The notes under the pieces are model-generated. The model was not told the DNA's origin, ran no database searches, and was given only the letters and a program-made list of their open reading frames with translations. From contig DGHZ01000004.1 in the NCBI GenBank assembly GCA_002392945.1, forward strand, positions 1 to 29,404: a stretch of DNA of 29,404 nucleotides, read 5' to 3'. Origin of the DNA: Caryophanales bacterium UBA3835 (GTDB taxonomy: Bacteria > Bacillota_I > Bacilli_A > RFN20 > CAG-826). Positions 16,056 to 25,323 of this stretch are shown piece by piece. Numbering within the stretch: the first letter of the stretch is position 1; every line of letters begins with the position of its first letter. A program made the position numbers and the translations under genes.

Positions 16056-17096
16056 ATGTTAAAGTATTCCATTAAAAGAGTAATCCTAGCCTTGATAACA
16101 GCGTTTATCATTATTTCAATTACTTTTTTCTTGGTCAAATCTCTTGGTATTAAAGATACTTCCCTAGGTCAAAAACAAAGTGTTAGACACGCTTTCTTCT
16201 TAGAGCAATTAAGACTTGGATATGTTGATTGTTTTAATGTAGAAATGCCAGGATATGGGGAATTACTTGCTGAATTCCATGATTATGGCGCGGATGAATA
16301 CTTCTATCAAAAACCGATTCTTGAACAATATGGCATGTGGTTAAGCAATGTCTTTACCAAATGGGAATGGGGTAACTCCTTGTATATTGTTCCAGACCGA
16401 TCGGCAATATCGGTTATCGCGGATCGATTACCGACCTCAATGTATTTAAATATCATTTCTGTGGTTATATCTGTCCCACTTGGTATTGGATTAGGTATTT
16501 TAGCTGGTTTAAAGAAGAATACCTGGGTAGATCATTTAATTTCTACATTAGTCATGATCTTCATTTCCTTACCATCATTCGTTGTTATTTCTTTCTTGAT
16601 ATATTGGTTAGCCTTCCATCATTCTTGGCTACCAACTAAGTGGCCTGCTCCTACCGAGCCATTAAGCCAAAAAGTTCTCGGATTTATTATTCCGGTTGTT
16701 TCCTTATCTTTCGGTAGTGTTTGTGGCTACACTAGATTTGTGAGAGCTGAGCTTTGTGAAGTTATGTCTAGTGAATATTTATTACTTGCTAGAACTAAAG
16801 GCTTAACTAAAAACCAAGCTATCACACGTCACGCTTTAAAGAATGCATTCGTACCAATCTTACCTAGCATCTTAGCGGAATTCATTGGTATTTTTGGTGG
16901 CTCTATGATTCTTGAAGAATTGTATGGCATTAACGGTATTGGTAGCTTATACATTACCGCTATTGAAACTAAAGACTATAACGTACTTATGCTAGATATG
17001 ACTATCTTTACCACAGTTGGCTTATTAGCAGGTATTGTTTTAGACTTGTCATATGGGTTTATTGACCCTCGTATTAGAATGGGAGAAAAACGATAA
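16056..17096 (+). CDS. oppB: Oligopeptide ABC transporter permease OppB
   Basis: A 346-residue membrane protein. The N-terminal helix (about 9-30, with FLVKSLG) is the usual start of DppB/OppB permeases. An extracellular segment with the SLGQKQ block follows and then the BPD_transp_1 domain with five helices. The EAA loop that docks the ATPase reads LLLARTKGLTKNQAITRHAL at about 245-265. It ends with the expected DPRIRMG. The loop after the first helix is about 40 residues longer than in E. coli OppB. The start has only a weak purine-rich ribosome site, unlike the perfect ones of the protease operon. It overlaps oppC by one base (TAATG). Confidence 0.95.
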   Translation: MLKYSIKRVILALITAFIIISITFFLVKSLGIKDTSLGQKQSVRHAFFLEQLRLGYVDCFNVEMPGYGELLAEFHDYGADEYFYQKPILEQYGMWLSNVFTKWEWGNSLYIVPDRSAISVIADRLPTSMYLNIISVVISVPLGIGLGILAGLKKNTWVDHLISTLVMIFISLPSFVVISFLIYWLAFHHSWLPTKWPAPTEPLSQKVLGFIIPVVSLSFGSVCGYTRFVRAELCEVMSSEYLLLARTKGLTKNQAITRHALKNAFVPILPSILAEFIGIFGGSMILEELYGINGIGSLYITAIETKDYNVLMLDMTIFTTVGLLAGIVLDLSYGFIDPRIRMGEKR

Positions 17097-19312
17097 TGAA
17101 AAAGATCGATGATAAAGACTTTGAATTAGCTAATCTTCCTATTGAGGCTCAAGATCCAGAAATCACGAAGGAAGATTTTGTCCTTCAAGATTCCGATAAC
17201 GCGGTTCACGAACAAAAATTCCAAACCAAGCCTACGACATTCTTTAAAGATTCTATGAAGAGATTTGCCAAGAATAAGAGTAGTGTGGTTGCTGCATTTA
17301 TTTTAGGTATTTTAATTTTATTGGCCATTATTGTTCCATTTGCTTCACCATATGATGTTAGTAAACCTCAAGATGTGGCCTTATCAAACTTAGAGCCTAA
17401 ATTATTTAATAACGCAGGCGGTTTCTGGGATGGAACTAAATCCTTAGACCGTATTTCTTCTTATTACGATAGTGATTTAGAACACTGGGTTCCTGATCAA
17501 GAAGCCTATCCTGTTACTGGTATTGTTGGTGGTGTTGATGGTATCAATGTTGGAGATGAAGAATACACTAATATCGCTGATAAAAATGGTTTTGAAGGAT
17601 ATGCTTTAGTGGGTTACTATGGCTCTACTGGTGTTAATACTGTTAGTTTAAAATCTTCTAACCCTGCTGAATATATTGGTGATATTAAAGATAAACAATT
17701 CGCTTTAGAATTAGATGAAATTGAATTAACTTTAACTAATTTTGAAGTTGTTGATTTAGCTAAAATTAGAGAATTAGAAGAAGACGATAAGATTGAATTA
17801 CCTCAAGGTTATTCCTTAGGTTTAACTTCTTTGGAATTTAATTACTTTGATATGGATGAGAAAAAATATGTTCCTGTCACTATTGTGGAACCAGCTTTAA
17901 CTCATGATATTAATCCTTCTAATACTGTAAACGTCAAAGAAAAAATTCTTTCTTTAACTGGAGGAGAGCATTTCTTTACACAGTTCTATTTCACAATTAC
18001 TGTTACTCCAGCAAGTGGCACTCCTGCTGATGCTAACGTATGTGGCTTAGTAAGAAATATGGTGATTCACGATTCTAGAGCAGATGATGTATTTGTTCCT
18101 ACTGCTGAAGAACCAATCAATCCACACTTACCAGAAATAGAATATTTCTCTATTGATTTAGGTAGAGATTTAAACGGTATTTGTTTTAATAACGCGATGT
18201 CCTTTGTGGCTCGTAATTTAGAAATTGGATACGGTGTTAGTACTCAAACTAATAGAGGCTATTGGAATATTGGATCTAGTAGAAACTATTCTAAAGAAGT
18301 TTATTTAGGAAAATGTCGTTTCGTTTCTTTTGTATTTAATAGTTATGAAGCAACTTTAGGTGAAACTTGGGAAGATAGTATTTCTCTTTCTATTTTAAGG
18401 GACTACAAAACAGCCGGATGGGTTACCTTAAGATATAGCTTTGATTATGATGAGAAAGATAAGCCTTATCTTGAATATTTTGAACTTCATATCACCGATA
18501 AGGAGAATTGTCCTTTATTGGATGATTTAGATATGGATGATGTCGTTAGTGTTAGAGCGGTTAAAGGAAAAGAATCATTTGATGTTAGAGCAAGAGTTAT
18601 TAAATATAAATTCTTAGGCTTTAAAGAGATGCCAAAATTCATATTTGGTACTGATAAAGCGGGTAGAGACATGTTTAAATATGTCTTTGAAGGTCTTAGA
18701 AACTCTTTAGGTTTAGGTATTATTACTTTTGCGGTTTGTTTCTTATTTGGTTTAATCTGGGGCGCGGTGTCTGGTTACTTTGGTGGTAATGTCGACCTCG
18801 CTATGGAAAGATTAACAGATATATTAAGCGGCATGCCGTGGATAGTAGTGATGACGATTATTGTTATGCATATGGGACGTAACTTCGTGGCCTTTGCTTT
18901 AGCGTTATGTTTGACTGGTTGGATTGGTACCGCAAGTACCACTAGAACTCAGTTCTATAGATTTAGAGGCCGTGAATATGTTTTAGCCTCTCGTACATTA
19001 GGCGCAAGTGACGCTAGATTAATTGCTAAACATATTTTACCTAATGCGATGGGTACAATTATCACTGGTGCCGTTTTAATGATTCCTAGTGTTATCTTCT
19101 CTGAAGCGACATTAGCCTATTTAGGATTAGGTTTCCAAGATAGATCATCTTTAGGTGTTATTTTAAGCGCCAACCAAGGTCAATTATTTAATCATCCATA
19201 TCAGTTAATATTCCCTGCGGTTATTATCTCACTTTTGATGATTTCGTTTAACTTGTTTGGTAACGGCTTACGTGATGCGATTAACCCAAGTCTAAAAGGA
19301 GAAGGAGAATAA
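17096..19312 (+). CDS. oppC: Oligopeptide ABC transporter permease OppC with a large extracytoplasmic insertion
   Basis: A 738-residue protein; ordinary OppC has about 300. Cytosolic N terminus 1-60, first membrane helix at 63-83 ending in the usual FASPYDVSKP. The sequence then departs for about 420 residues (about 90-510) before the family pattern resumes at FGTDKAGRDMFKYVFEG, directly followed by the permease helices and the EAA loop EYVLASRTLGASDARLIAKH (about 627-647). The end DAINPSLKG is standard. In OppC the loop between helix 1 and FGTDxxGRD faces outward, so the insertion is predicted to be outside the cell. It is rich in Asp/Glu and beta-prone, and I recognise no domain in it. The reading frame is continuous and both ends are coupled to oppB and oppD by one-base overlaps, so this is not an assembly fusion. 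Confidence 0.94.
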   Translation: MKKIDDKDFELANLPIEAQDPEITKEDFVLQDSDNAVHEQKFQTKPTTFFKDSMKRFAKNKSSVVAAFILGILILLAIIVPFASPYDVSKPQDVALSNLEPKLFNNAGGFWDGTKSLDRISSYYDSDLEHWVPDQEAYPVTGIVGGVDGINVGDEEYTNIADKNGFEGYALVGYYGSTGVNTVSLKSSNPAEYIGDIKDKQFALELDEIELTLTNFEVVDLAKIRELEEDDKIELPQGYSLGLTSLEFNYFDMDEKKYVPVTIVEPALTHDINPSNTVNVKEKILSLTGGEHFFTQFYFTITVTPASGTPADANVCGLVRNMVIHDSRADDVFVPTAEEPINPHLPEIEYFSIDLGRDLNGICFNNAMSFVARNLEIGYGVSTQTNRGYWNIGSSRNYSKEVYLGKCRFVSFVFNSYEATLGETWEDSISLSILRDYKTAGWVTLRYSFDYDEKDKPYLEYFELHITDKENCPLLDDLDMDDVVSVRAVKGKESFDVRARVIKYKFLGFKEMPKFIFGTDKAGRDMFKYVFEGLRNSLGLGIITFAVCFLFGLIWGAVSGYFGGNVDLAMERLTDILSGMPWIVVMTIIVMHMGRNFVAFALALCLTGWIGTASTTRTQFYRFRGREYVLASRTLGASDARLIAKHILPNAMGTIITGAVLMIPSVIFSEATLAYLGLGFQDRSSLGVILSANQGQLFNHPYQLIFPAVIISLLMISFNLFGNGLRDAINPSLKGEGE

Positions 19313-21057
19313 TGGAAGAAAAAGAAGTAGTGCTTTCCGTTAAAGATCTTAAGATTAACTTCTCTACTGACCATGGGTATGTCCAAGCTGTTAGAGGCGT
19401 GTCTTTCGATTTATATAAAGGTGAAACCTTATGTATTGTTGGTGAATCTGGTTCTGGTAAATCAGTCACTAATAAAGCAATCATGGGTATTTTAAGTGCG
19501 AATGGTCGTATTATGGGTGGCTCCATCATGTATGAAGGTGAAGACTTAACTAAAGTTAGTGAAGACGAATTCCACCGTATTAGAGGCCATAAAATTGGCA
19601 TGATCTTCCAAGACCCATTATCTTCTTTAAACCCAATTGTCCGTATTGGCAAACAAATTACTGAGGCAATGTTAATTAACAATTCCAAATTAAAGAAGAT
19701 GTTTGATGATAAAGTCGCTAATGAATTAGTGGCTTATAAGAATGCGGAAACTGAATATGAATCCTTATTAGCCGCTAGAAAAGAAAAGATAAAATTCGCT
19801 AAAGGCGAAGCTAAAAAAGAAAGAATTAAAATTAAAAGTGAACCAAGCTTATTAAAAAGCGGTAGATTTTATTCATTAAAAATCGAATATAACGGTAAGA
19901 AATATGAGATTAATGAAAAATATAAATCAAAGCTTAAAGAGCTCTCTAAAGAGGAGTTAGAAGCTCAAAAAGGTGCTTTATTAGCTGAAAAAGAAGAAAA
20001 TTTAACAAAAGTTCATGAGTGGTATAAAGCAGAATCTTTAAAGATTTTAGAGGAAGTAAAAGCTTTAAAAGCGGAAGTTCCAAATAAAGTTAAAGCAATC
20101 AAAGAAAACGCTCAAAAAGAATTTGATGAAATTAAAGAAGCTAATAATGAATCTAAATCTTCTTTAAAAGAAAAATATGTTCCTTTAATTAAGGAAAATA
20201 AAGCGAAATATAAAGCTAAATGCAAAGTCGCGAAAAAAGAAGTTAAAGAATATAAACAAGAACTTAAAGAAAGATATCAAAATAAAGTTAACTATGCGAA
20301 ATCTTATTTAAGCGATAAAAACGAAATTAAAGAAGCTTGTAAAAAAGCTAAACAAGATTATATTTCTTCAATTAAAATCACTAAAGCTCAGGCAAAAGCT
20401 AGAGCCTTAAAGATTATGAAAGAAGTGGGTATCTCTAATCCAGAAAAGAGATTTAGACAATATCCATTTGAATTCTCTGGTGGTATGAGACAACGTATCG
20501 TTATCGCTATTGCCTTAACCGCTAATCCAGATATCTTAATTTGTGATGAACCAACTACTGCTTTAGACGTCACTATCCAAGCGCAAATCTTAGAGTTAAT
20601 CAATAGATTAAAAGAAGAGAGAAATATCTCTGTTATCTTTATTACTCACGACCTTGGTGTTGTGGCTAATATGGCGGACCGTGTTGCTGTTATGTATGCT
20701 GGTAAGATTGTTGAATACGGTACTGAAGATGATATCTTCTATGATCCACGTCATCCATATACTTGGGCGTTATTATCTTCTATTCCTGATATTGATAGTA
20801 AAGAAAAACTTGAAGCGATTCCAGGTACACCTCCAAATATGATTTATCCACCTAAAGGTGACGCTTTCGCGTTACGTAGTAAATATGCAATGGCTATCGA
20901 CTTTAAGAAGGAGCCACCAATGTTTAAAGTGAGTGATACTCACTATGCTGCGACTTGGTTACTTGATCCTCGTGCTCCAAAAGTGGAGATGCCGAAGATT
21001 GTTAAAACTCGTATTGAAAACTCTTTAAAAAATGCGAAGAAAGGAGCAAATAAATAA
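19312..21057 (+). CDS. oppD: Oligopeptide ABC transporter ATPase OppD with a coiled-coil insertion
   Basis: A 581-residue ATPase; usual OppD has about 330-350. Walker A GESGSGKS at 44-51, Q-loop Gln100 in MIFQDPLSSLNP, signature FSGGMRQR at 388-395, Walker B LICDEPTTALD at about 409-419 and H-loop VIFITHDLG are all intact. The C-terminal oligopeptide-transporter extension (AIPGTPPNM) is present, but its usual Cys-rich cluster-binding motif is not seen. Between ITEAMLINNSKLKK and KAQAKARALKIMKEVG (about 125-358) there is a 230-residue Lys/Glu/Ala-rich helical insertion with heptad character, placed in the helical subdomain that contacts the permease. GGAGAAGGAGA precedes the ATG, which overlaps the oppC stop by one base. 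Confidence 0.95.
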   Translation: MEEKEVVLSVKDLKINFSTDHGYVQAVRGVSFDLYKGETLCIVGESGSGKSVTNKAIMGILSANGRIMGGSIMYEGEDLTKVSEDEFHRIRGHKIGMIFQDPLSSLNPIVRIGKQITEAMLINNSKLKKMFDDKVANELVAYKNAETEYESLLAARKEKIKFAKGEAKKERIKIKSEPSLLKSGRFYSLKIEYNGKKYEINEKYKSKLKELSKEELEAQKGALLAEKEENLTKVHEWYKAESLKILEEVKALKAEVPNKVKAIKENAQKEFDEIKEANNESKSSLKEKYVPLIKENKAKYKAKCKVAKKEVKEYKQELKERYQNKVNYAKSYLSDKNEIKEACKKAKQDYISSIKITKAQAKARALKIMKEVGISNPEKRFRQYPFEFSGGMRQRIVIAIALTANPDILICDEPTTALDVTIQAQILELINRLKEERNISVIFITHDLGVVANMADRVAVMYAGKIVEYGTEDDIFYDPRHPYTWALLSSIPDIDSKEKLEAIPGTPPNMIYPPKGDAFALRSKYAMAIDFKKEPPMFKVSDTHYAATWLLDPRAPKVEMPKIVKTRIENSLKNAKKGANK

Positions 21058-21059
21058 TT

Positions 21060-22577
21060 ATGAATTTTATTAATAGCTCCATTTATCGTATTAAGGCTAA
21101 ATATAAACCAAGAAAGCCAACATATAGACCAGAACTTGAAGAACAAGGTATCGAACTTTCTGTTCGTCACTTAAAACAGTTTTTTAAATTTGGTCATGGT
21201 CGTAGTGCTTTTAAAACTAAAGCGGTTCATGATGTCTCCTTTGATATTAAAAAAGGAGAATGCTTTGGTGTTGTTGGTGAATCTGGTTGTGGTAAAACCA
21301 CAACAGGTCGTTCTTTAATTAGACTATATAACATTACTTCTGGTTCAGTTTATTTTGAAGGTAGAAGAACTTCAGCTGGATCTAGATGGAATGAAAAAGA
21401 AATTAAATGGACCAAAATTAGAGGTCGTAGAAAAATTAAAGAATTAAAGAAAGAATTAGCCTCTGAATTAGAAAAGGTTTTAGACACTACTGGATTAATT
21501 CCGGAGATTGAAAAGATTAATGATGAACTTTCTAAATTAGAAGCTGAAATTAAAGAAATTAAATCTACTTATAAAGAAAGAATGGAGCAAGCCGCAAACA
21601 TTGAAGATGAAGAGGCTAAAGCTCTTAAAATCGAAGAGATTAATAAAGAACATTCTTCTGAAATTGAAGTAAGAAGAGTGAAGATAGAAGCTTTAAGTGA
21701 AAAACTTAAAGAATATAAGGCCACTGTTAGAGCTACAAAAAAGAAAGTAGTGGATGAATCTACTCAAAAAACCGTTGATGAATTAAAAGCTCAATATAAA
21801 GAAAAGATTCAGGCTGTTAAAGACCATATCGACGAAGTTGAAAAAGAACAAATTGAGCAAATTGCCCAAATTAAATATGACAATAAACACGTCGATAAGA
21901 AATTAATGTCAAAGATGCAGATGATCTTCCAAGATCCTGTTGATTCCTTAGACCCTAGAATGACTGTTGAAGATATCATTCAAGAAGGTTTACATATTCA
22001 AGGTCAATATAACAAATTTAAGAACTCTCAAAAAGTGAAAGATGTTCTTGTTAAAGTTGGTTTACTTCCAGAATATGCTTCTAGATATCCTCATGAATTC
22101 TCGGGCGGACAAAGACAACGTATTGGTATTGCTCGTGCTTTAATTATGCAACCTCGCTTCTTAATCTGTGATGAGCCTATTTCCGCTCTTGATGTTTCTA
22201 TTAGAGCGCAAATTATTAACTTGTTAAATGATTTAAAAGAAGAAATGGGTTTAACCATTATGTTTATTGCTCACGACTTATCGGTTGTTAAATATTTCTG
22301 CGATAGAATCGCGGTTATGTATTATGGAGAAATCGTGGAACTTGCTAGTAGTGATGAATTATTCGCTCATCCACTTCATCCATATACCCACGCACTTTTA
22401 TCTGCTATTCCTAAACCAGATCCATTAAGTGAGAAAAATAGAACTAGATATTTATATATTCCTGCTAATGAGCATGATTATTCTAAAGAAGCTCCAAAAC
22501 TCACTGAAATCACTCCAGGACACTGGGTCTTAGCGAACTCTGCCGAGTTAGAAAAGTACAAAGAAAAACTCAAATAG
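21060..22577 (+). CDS. oppF: Oligopeptide ABC transporter ATPase OppF with a coiled-coil insertion
   Basis: A 505-residue ATPase; usual OppF has about 310-330. Walker A GESGCGKTT at 73-81, Q-loop Gln291 in MIFQDPVDSLDP, signature FSGGQRQR at 347-354, Walker B LICDEPISALD with Asp371-Glu372, and H-loop FIAHDLSVV are intact. The insertion lies earlier than in OppD: between SGSVYFEGRR (to 103) and KLMSKMQMIFQDP (from about 282), about 178 residues of Lys/Glu-rich heptad-like sequence with repeated EIKEIK/KELKKE-style segments. This is the loop between Walker A and the Q-loop. It starts two bases after oppD and ends the operon. Confidence 0.95.
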   Translation: MNFINSSIYRIKAKYKPRKPTYRPELEEQGIELSVRHLKQFFKFGHGRSAFKTKAVHDVSFDIKKGECFGVVGESGCGKTTTGRSLIRLYNITSGSVYFEGRRTSAGSRWNEKEIKWTKIRGRRKIKELKKELASELEKVLDTTGLIPEIEKINDELSKLEAEIKEIKSTYKERMEQAANIEDEEAKALKIEEINKEHSSEIEVRRVKIEALSEKLKEYKATVRATKKKVVDESTQKTVDELKAQYKEKIQAVKDHIDEVEKEQIEQIAQIKYDNKHVDKKLMSKMQMIFQDPVDSLDPRMTVEDIIQEGLHIQGQYNKFKNSQKVKDVLVKVGLLPEYASRYPHEFSGGQRQRIGIARALIMQPRFLICDEPISALDVSIRAQIINLLNDLKEEMGLTIMFIAHDLSVVKYFCDRIAVMYYGEIVELASSDELFAHPLHPYTHALLSAIPKPDPLSEKNRTRYLYIPANEHDYSKEAPKLTEITPGHWVLANSAELEKYKEKLK

Positions 22578-22598
22578 ACCATCTTCGGATGGTTTTTT
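22578..22598 (+). terminator. terminator of the oppBCDF operon
   Basis: ACCATC and GATGGT form a six-pair stem closed by a TTCG tetraloop and followed by a run of T. It begins directly after the oppF stop codon. Confidence 0.92.
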
Positions 22599-22690
22599 GT
22601 TTGGATAGTTTCTTATATAATTGTATTTTAGAAATATAAAAATAGATTTTTATAAGTTGTAAATAGGTAATATTAAGTTTAAGATAAATG

Positions 22691-22716
22691 TATAAGTGTT
22701 TTAGCTACACTTTATA
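22691..22716 (+). other. small inverted repeat just upstream of the first nuclease gene
   Basis: TATAAGTG (22691-22698) and CACTTTATA (22708-22716) pair with one bulged T around TTTTAGCTA, ending six bases before the ATG at 22723. It occupies the place where a ribosome site would be; no Shine-Dalgarno sequence is visible. It might modulate translation or bind a regulator. The gap 22599-22722 holds no gene and no promoter that I can defend. Confidence 0.3.
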
Positions 22717-22722
22717 AATATT

Positions 22723-25164
22723 ATGAAAACTAAAAAACTATTTACATCATTATCTTTTTTAACCCTTGCTTTGGGGGTATTTTCATTTACATTAATTAAA
22801 AATAACGAACGAAGCGATTTTAAAGTAGTATCCGCTATTGATATCGATGATTATTCTGCTTGCGAATCCGCACATAATAGCCATGATGCTTCAGGGCTTT
22901 TGAGCGCTTTAAGAACAATTACTTCTCCGGGTCAAGCTGGTTCTTATAATGATTTATGGGAAACTTATAAAAAAGCATACGTTAGAGCAGATGGATATAT
23001 TTTTGATTATTATTCCTCGATAACAAATTATCGACCAGGAACCGACCAAGCTGGTAGTTATTCAAAAGAGGGGGATAAATATAATAGAGAACATTCTATT
23101 CCTAAGTCATGGTGGGGTGGAGGAACTACTGCAGGTACTCAAGGAGCAGATCCATTTATCGTTGTTCCTACTGATGGCTTTGTGAATGGTGGTAGAAGCA
23201 ACTTCCCTTTTGGAATGGTTGGAACAATAGATAAAAGCTATTCCAATTCAAAAAAAGGCTCTGGCCGTTCTGATTTCAATTATTCAGGCACTGTTTTTGA
23301 ACCAGATGATTCTGTCAAAGGCGATTTTGCAAGAATTGTTTATTATGCCATCGCTAAATATGAAGGATCTTATAATTGGATCCAAGGCGAAGGTAATGTA
23401 TGTTTTACAGGAAACAGTTCAACATATTTTGGCTTAACTCCTTATTCTATTAAATTATTTTCTTATTGGAGCGAATTGGATCCTGTTAGTGATTGGGAAA
23501 GAAGCGTAAATGATAAAGTTGCTCCAATTCAAAAGAATAGGAATCCATTTATTGATCATCCAGAATACGCAAATACATTATGGGGCGATTGTGCTAATTA
23601 CACTCCATACACTCATTCAGTTCCTTCTGTTGGCGTATCAATTTCGCCATCGTCAGCGTCTATTACCGAAGGAAATACTGTTAGTTTAACTGCAACTTCA
23701 AGTGATAGTAGTCCAATTACTTGGTCAACTTCTAATAGTGCTGTTGCTACAGTTAATCAATCTGGTGTAGTTACTGGCGTTAAAGCTGGCACTGCAACTA
23801 TTACCGCGACAAGTAGTACCGTTGGTAGTGCTACTGCCACAATTACTGTTACAGAACCAGTTATATTATCTTCTATTTCTGTTAGCGGACAAAAAACATC
23901 TTATGTTGTTGGTGATAGTTTTGTTAAACCAACGGTAACTGCTACTTATAGCGATAGTTCTTCAAAGGATGTTACTAATTCTGCGACTTTTTCTAATTAT
24001 GATTTAAATACCGAAGGCAATTACACGGTAAATGTTAGTTATAAAGAAGGTACTATTACCAAAACTACATCGTATGATATAACTGTTGCTCCTCAAGGAC
24101 AAGTTGTTGTTGAAGCTTCTGTTAAGAATGATAGAACATTTTATGTAGGTGAATATATTACTAATTCAGATATAGATGTATATGTTGATGATGTAAAAAC
24201 AACCTCATTCTTATTTAACGGAAGTAATAATTATTCATATCAATTTACTTATGAAGACGCTGCTAGTGGAGGAGCTATAACAAACAAATTGTTTGAAAAT
24301 GCTATTTCTGCTGGCGGAGGAGTATGTTCTTTAACCGCTAAAGTTAAAAGAAAAGAGCGTGGAAGTTCAGAATCAGTTACTGATGTTATGACCGCAAATG
24401 ATTTAACTGCTACTGGTACCTCATATACTCCGTTCTCCAATGTTTCCTTAACTAGTAGTGCTCGATATGCTGGCAATTCTGCTAAAAATACCGCAGGAAA
24501 TATTCAACTAAATTCTAAAAATAGCAACTCTGGTATTGTATCAACAACTAGTGGAGGTAATCTTACTAGTGTCAGAATTGTTGTAGGCAGTGGTAGCAAT
24601 ACTGTTCAAATCTATGGAAAAAACACTGCTTATAGTAGTGCAAGTGACTTATATGATTCCACAAAACAAGGAACTCAAATAGGTTCTTGTTCATCTACAT
24701 CTACAATTAATATAACTGGTGAATATGCATATGTAGGAATTAGATCTGCTAGTGGTGCTTTATATTTATCTAGTGTTGAATTTACATATGGTAGCGAAGA
24801 TACAGCGGAAAATGTTGCTAATTATATTATGTTTGAAGATACAATTGGCCAATGTGACACAAAGACTACTGTGGCAAAAGGATATTTCGAACAGCTTAGC
24901 AAAGAAGAAAGAACTTCATTCATGGAATCAAGCGAATATGTTATTTCTAAAGGCAGAGAAAGATTATTAGCGTGGTTAAAGAATCAAGGAATGGAAATAG
25001 AATCTTCTAATAATGATTATGTTATTAACTCTAATAGCGCTTTTAAGCCAAACACTGTAAATCAAGAAAATAATAGTGTGATTATTATGATTTCCATTTC
25101 AGCTTCTATTTCATTGATTTTAGTTGGAACTCTTCTCATAAAACGTAAGAAGCATCGACAATAA
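22723..25164 (+). CDS. Exported EndA-family nuclease with Ig-like domains and membrane anchor
   Basis: An 813-residue protein. Signal peptide at about 5-25 (LFTSLSFLTLALGVFSF). The endonuclease I domain (about 40-295) shows the beta-beta-alpha metal motif YNREHSIPKSWW with His124, then TDGFVN with Asn155 and GGRSNFPFG, DDSVKGDFARIVYYAIAKY, and the end motif NRNPFIDHPEYA. A Big_2 domain follows (about 303-383, NSAVATVNQSGVVTGVKAGT), then a Big_3-like domain (about 385-462, SGQKTSYVVGDSFVKPTVTA), another beta-rich module (about 465-545), a Ser/Gly-rich beta domain (about 565-690) and a Cys-containing helical domain (about 696-761). The C terminus is a membrane helix and KRKKHRQ. EndA enzymes cut DNA/RNA outside the cell with a single Mg2+. 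Nutrient or phosphate scavenging is likely; exact substrate unknown. Confidence 0.88.
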   Translation: MKTKKLFTSLSFLTLALGVFSFTLIKNNERSDFKVVSAIDIDDYSACESAHNSHDASGLLSALRTITSPGQAGSYNDLWETYKKAYVRADGYIFDYYSSITNYRPGTDQAGSYSKEGDKYNREHSIPKSWWGGGTTAGTQGADPFIVVPTDGFVNGGRSNFPFGMVGTIDKSYSNSKKGSGRSDFNYSGTVFEPDDSVKGDFARIVYYAIAKYEGSYNWIQGEGNVCFTGNSSTYFGLTPYSIKLFSYWSELDPVSDWERSVNDKVAPIQKNRNPFIDHPEYANTLWGDCANYTPYTHSVPSVGVSISPSSASITEGNTVSLTATSSDSSPITWSTSNSAVATVNQSGVVTGVKAGTATITATSSTVGSATATITVTEPVILSSISVSGQKTSYVVGDSFVKPTVTATYSDSSSKDVTNSATFSNYDLNTEGNYTVNVSYKEGTITKTTSYDITVAPQGQVVVEASVKNDRTFYVGEYITNSDIDVYVDDVKTTSFLFNGSNNYSYQFTYEDAASGGAITNKLFENAISAGGGVCSLTAKVKRKERGSSESVTDVMTANDLTATGTSYTPFSNVSLTSSARYAGNSAKNTAGNIQLNSKNSNSGIVSTTSGGNLTSVRIVVGSGSNTVQIYGKNTAYSSASDLYDSTKQGTQIGSCSSTSTINITGEYAYVGIRSASGALYLSSVEFTYGSEDTAENVANYIMFEDTIGQCDTKTTVAKGYFEQLSKEERTSFMESSEYVISKGRERLLAWLKNQGMEIESSNNDYVINSNSAFKPNTVNQENNSVIIMISISASISLILVGTLLIKRKKHRQ

Positions 25165-25200
25165 AAAATCGATGTCGTGAATAAAATTTTATAGAAAAAA

Positions 25201-25232
25201 ACGTCGTTCTAGAGCCTAGGAACGATGTTTTT
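25201..25232 (+). terminator. terminator between the two nuclease genes
   Basis: ACGTCGTTC (25201-25209) pairs with GAACGATGT (25220-25228, one G-T pair), with further TAG/CTA pairs inside, followed by TTTTT. The two nuclease genes are thus separate transcripts. Confidence 0.88.
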
Positions 25233-25323
25233 ATATTTGCTCAAAAATAATGCTTACATATGATAAATATATTGTGTAATATATAATCTTTCCTAATAAG
25301 AAAGAGAATCGAAACATATAATT

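Noticed and set aside
19281..19688. 135-codon open frame on the - strand
   Set aside because: It lies fully across the end of oppC and the start of oppD, whose motifs are unmistakable, and it lacks a ribosome site; it is an antisense shadow.
22691..22725. Resemblance to a preQ1-I riboswitch (TTAGCTACACTTTATAAA)
   Set aside because: The core TAGCTACAC is shared, but the conserved flanking GGTTC/CCCTC stem and the A-rich AAAAACTA tail are missing, and the downstream gene is a nuclease with no queuosine link.
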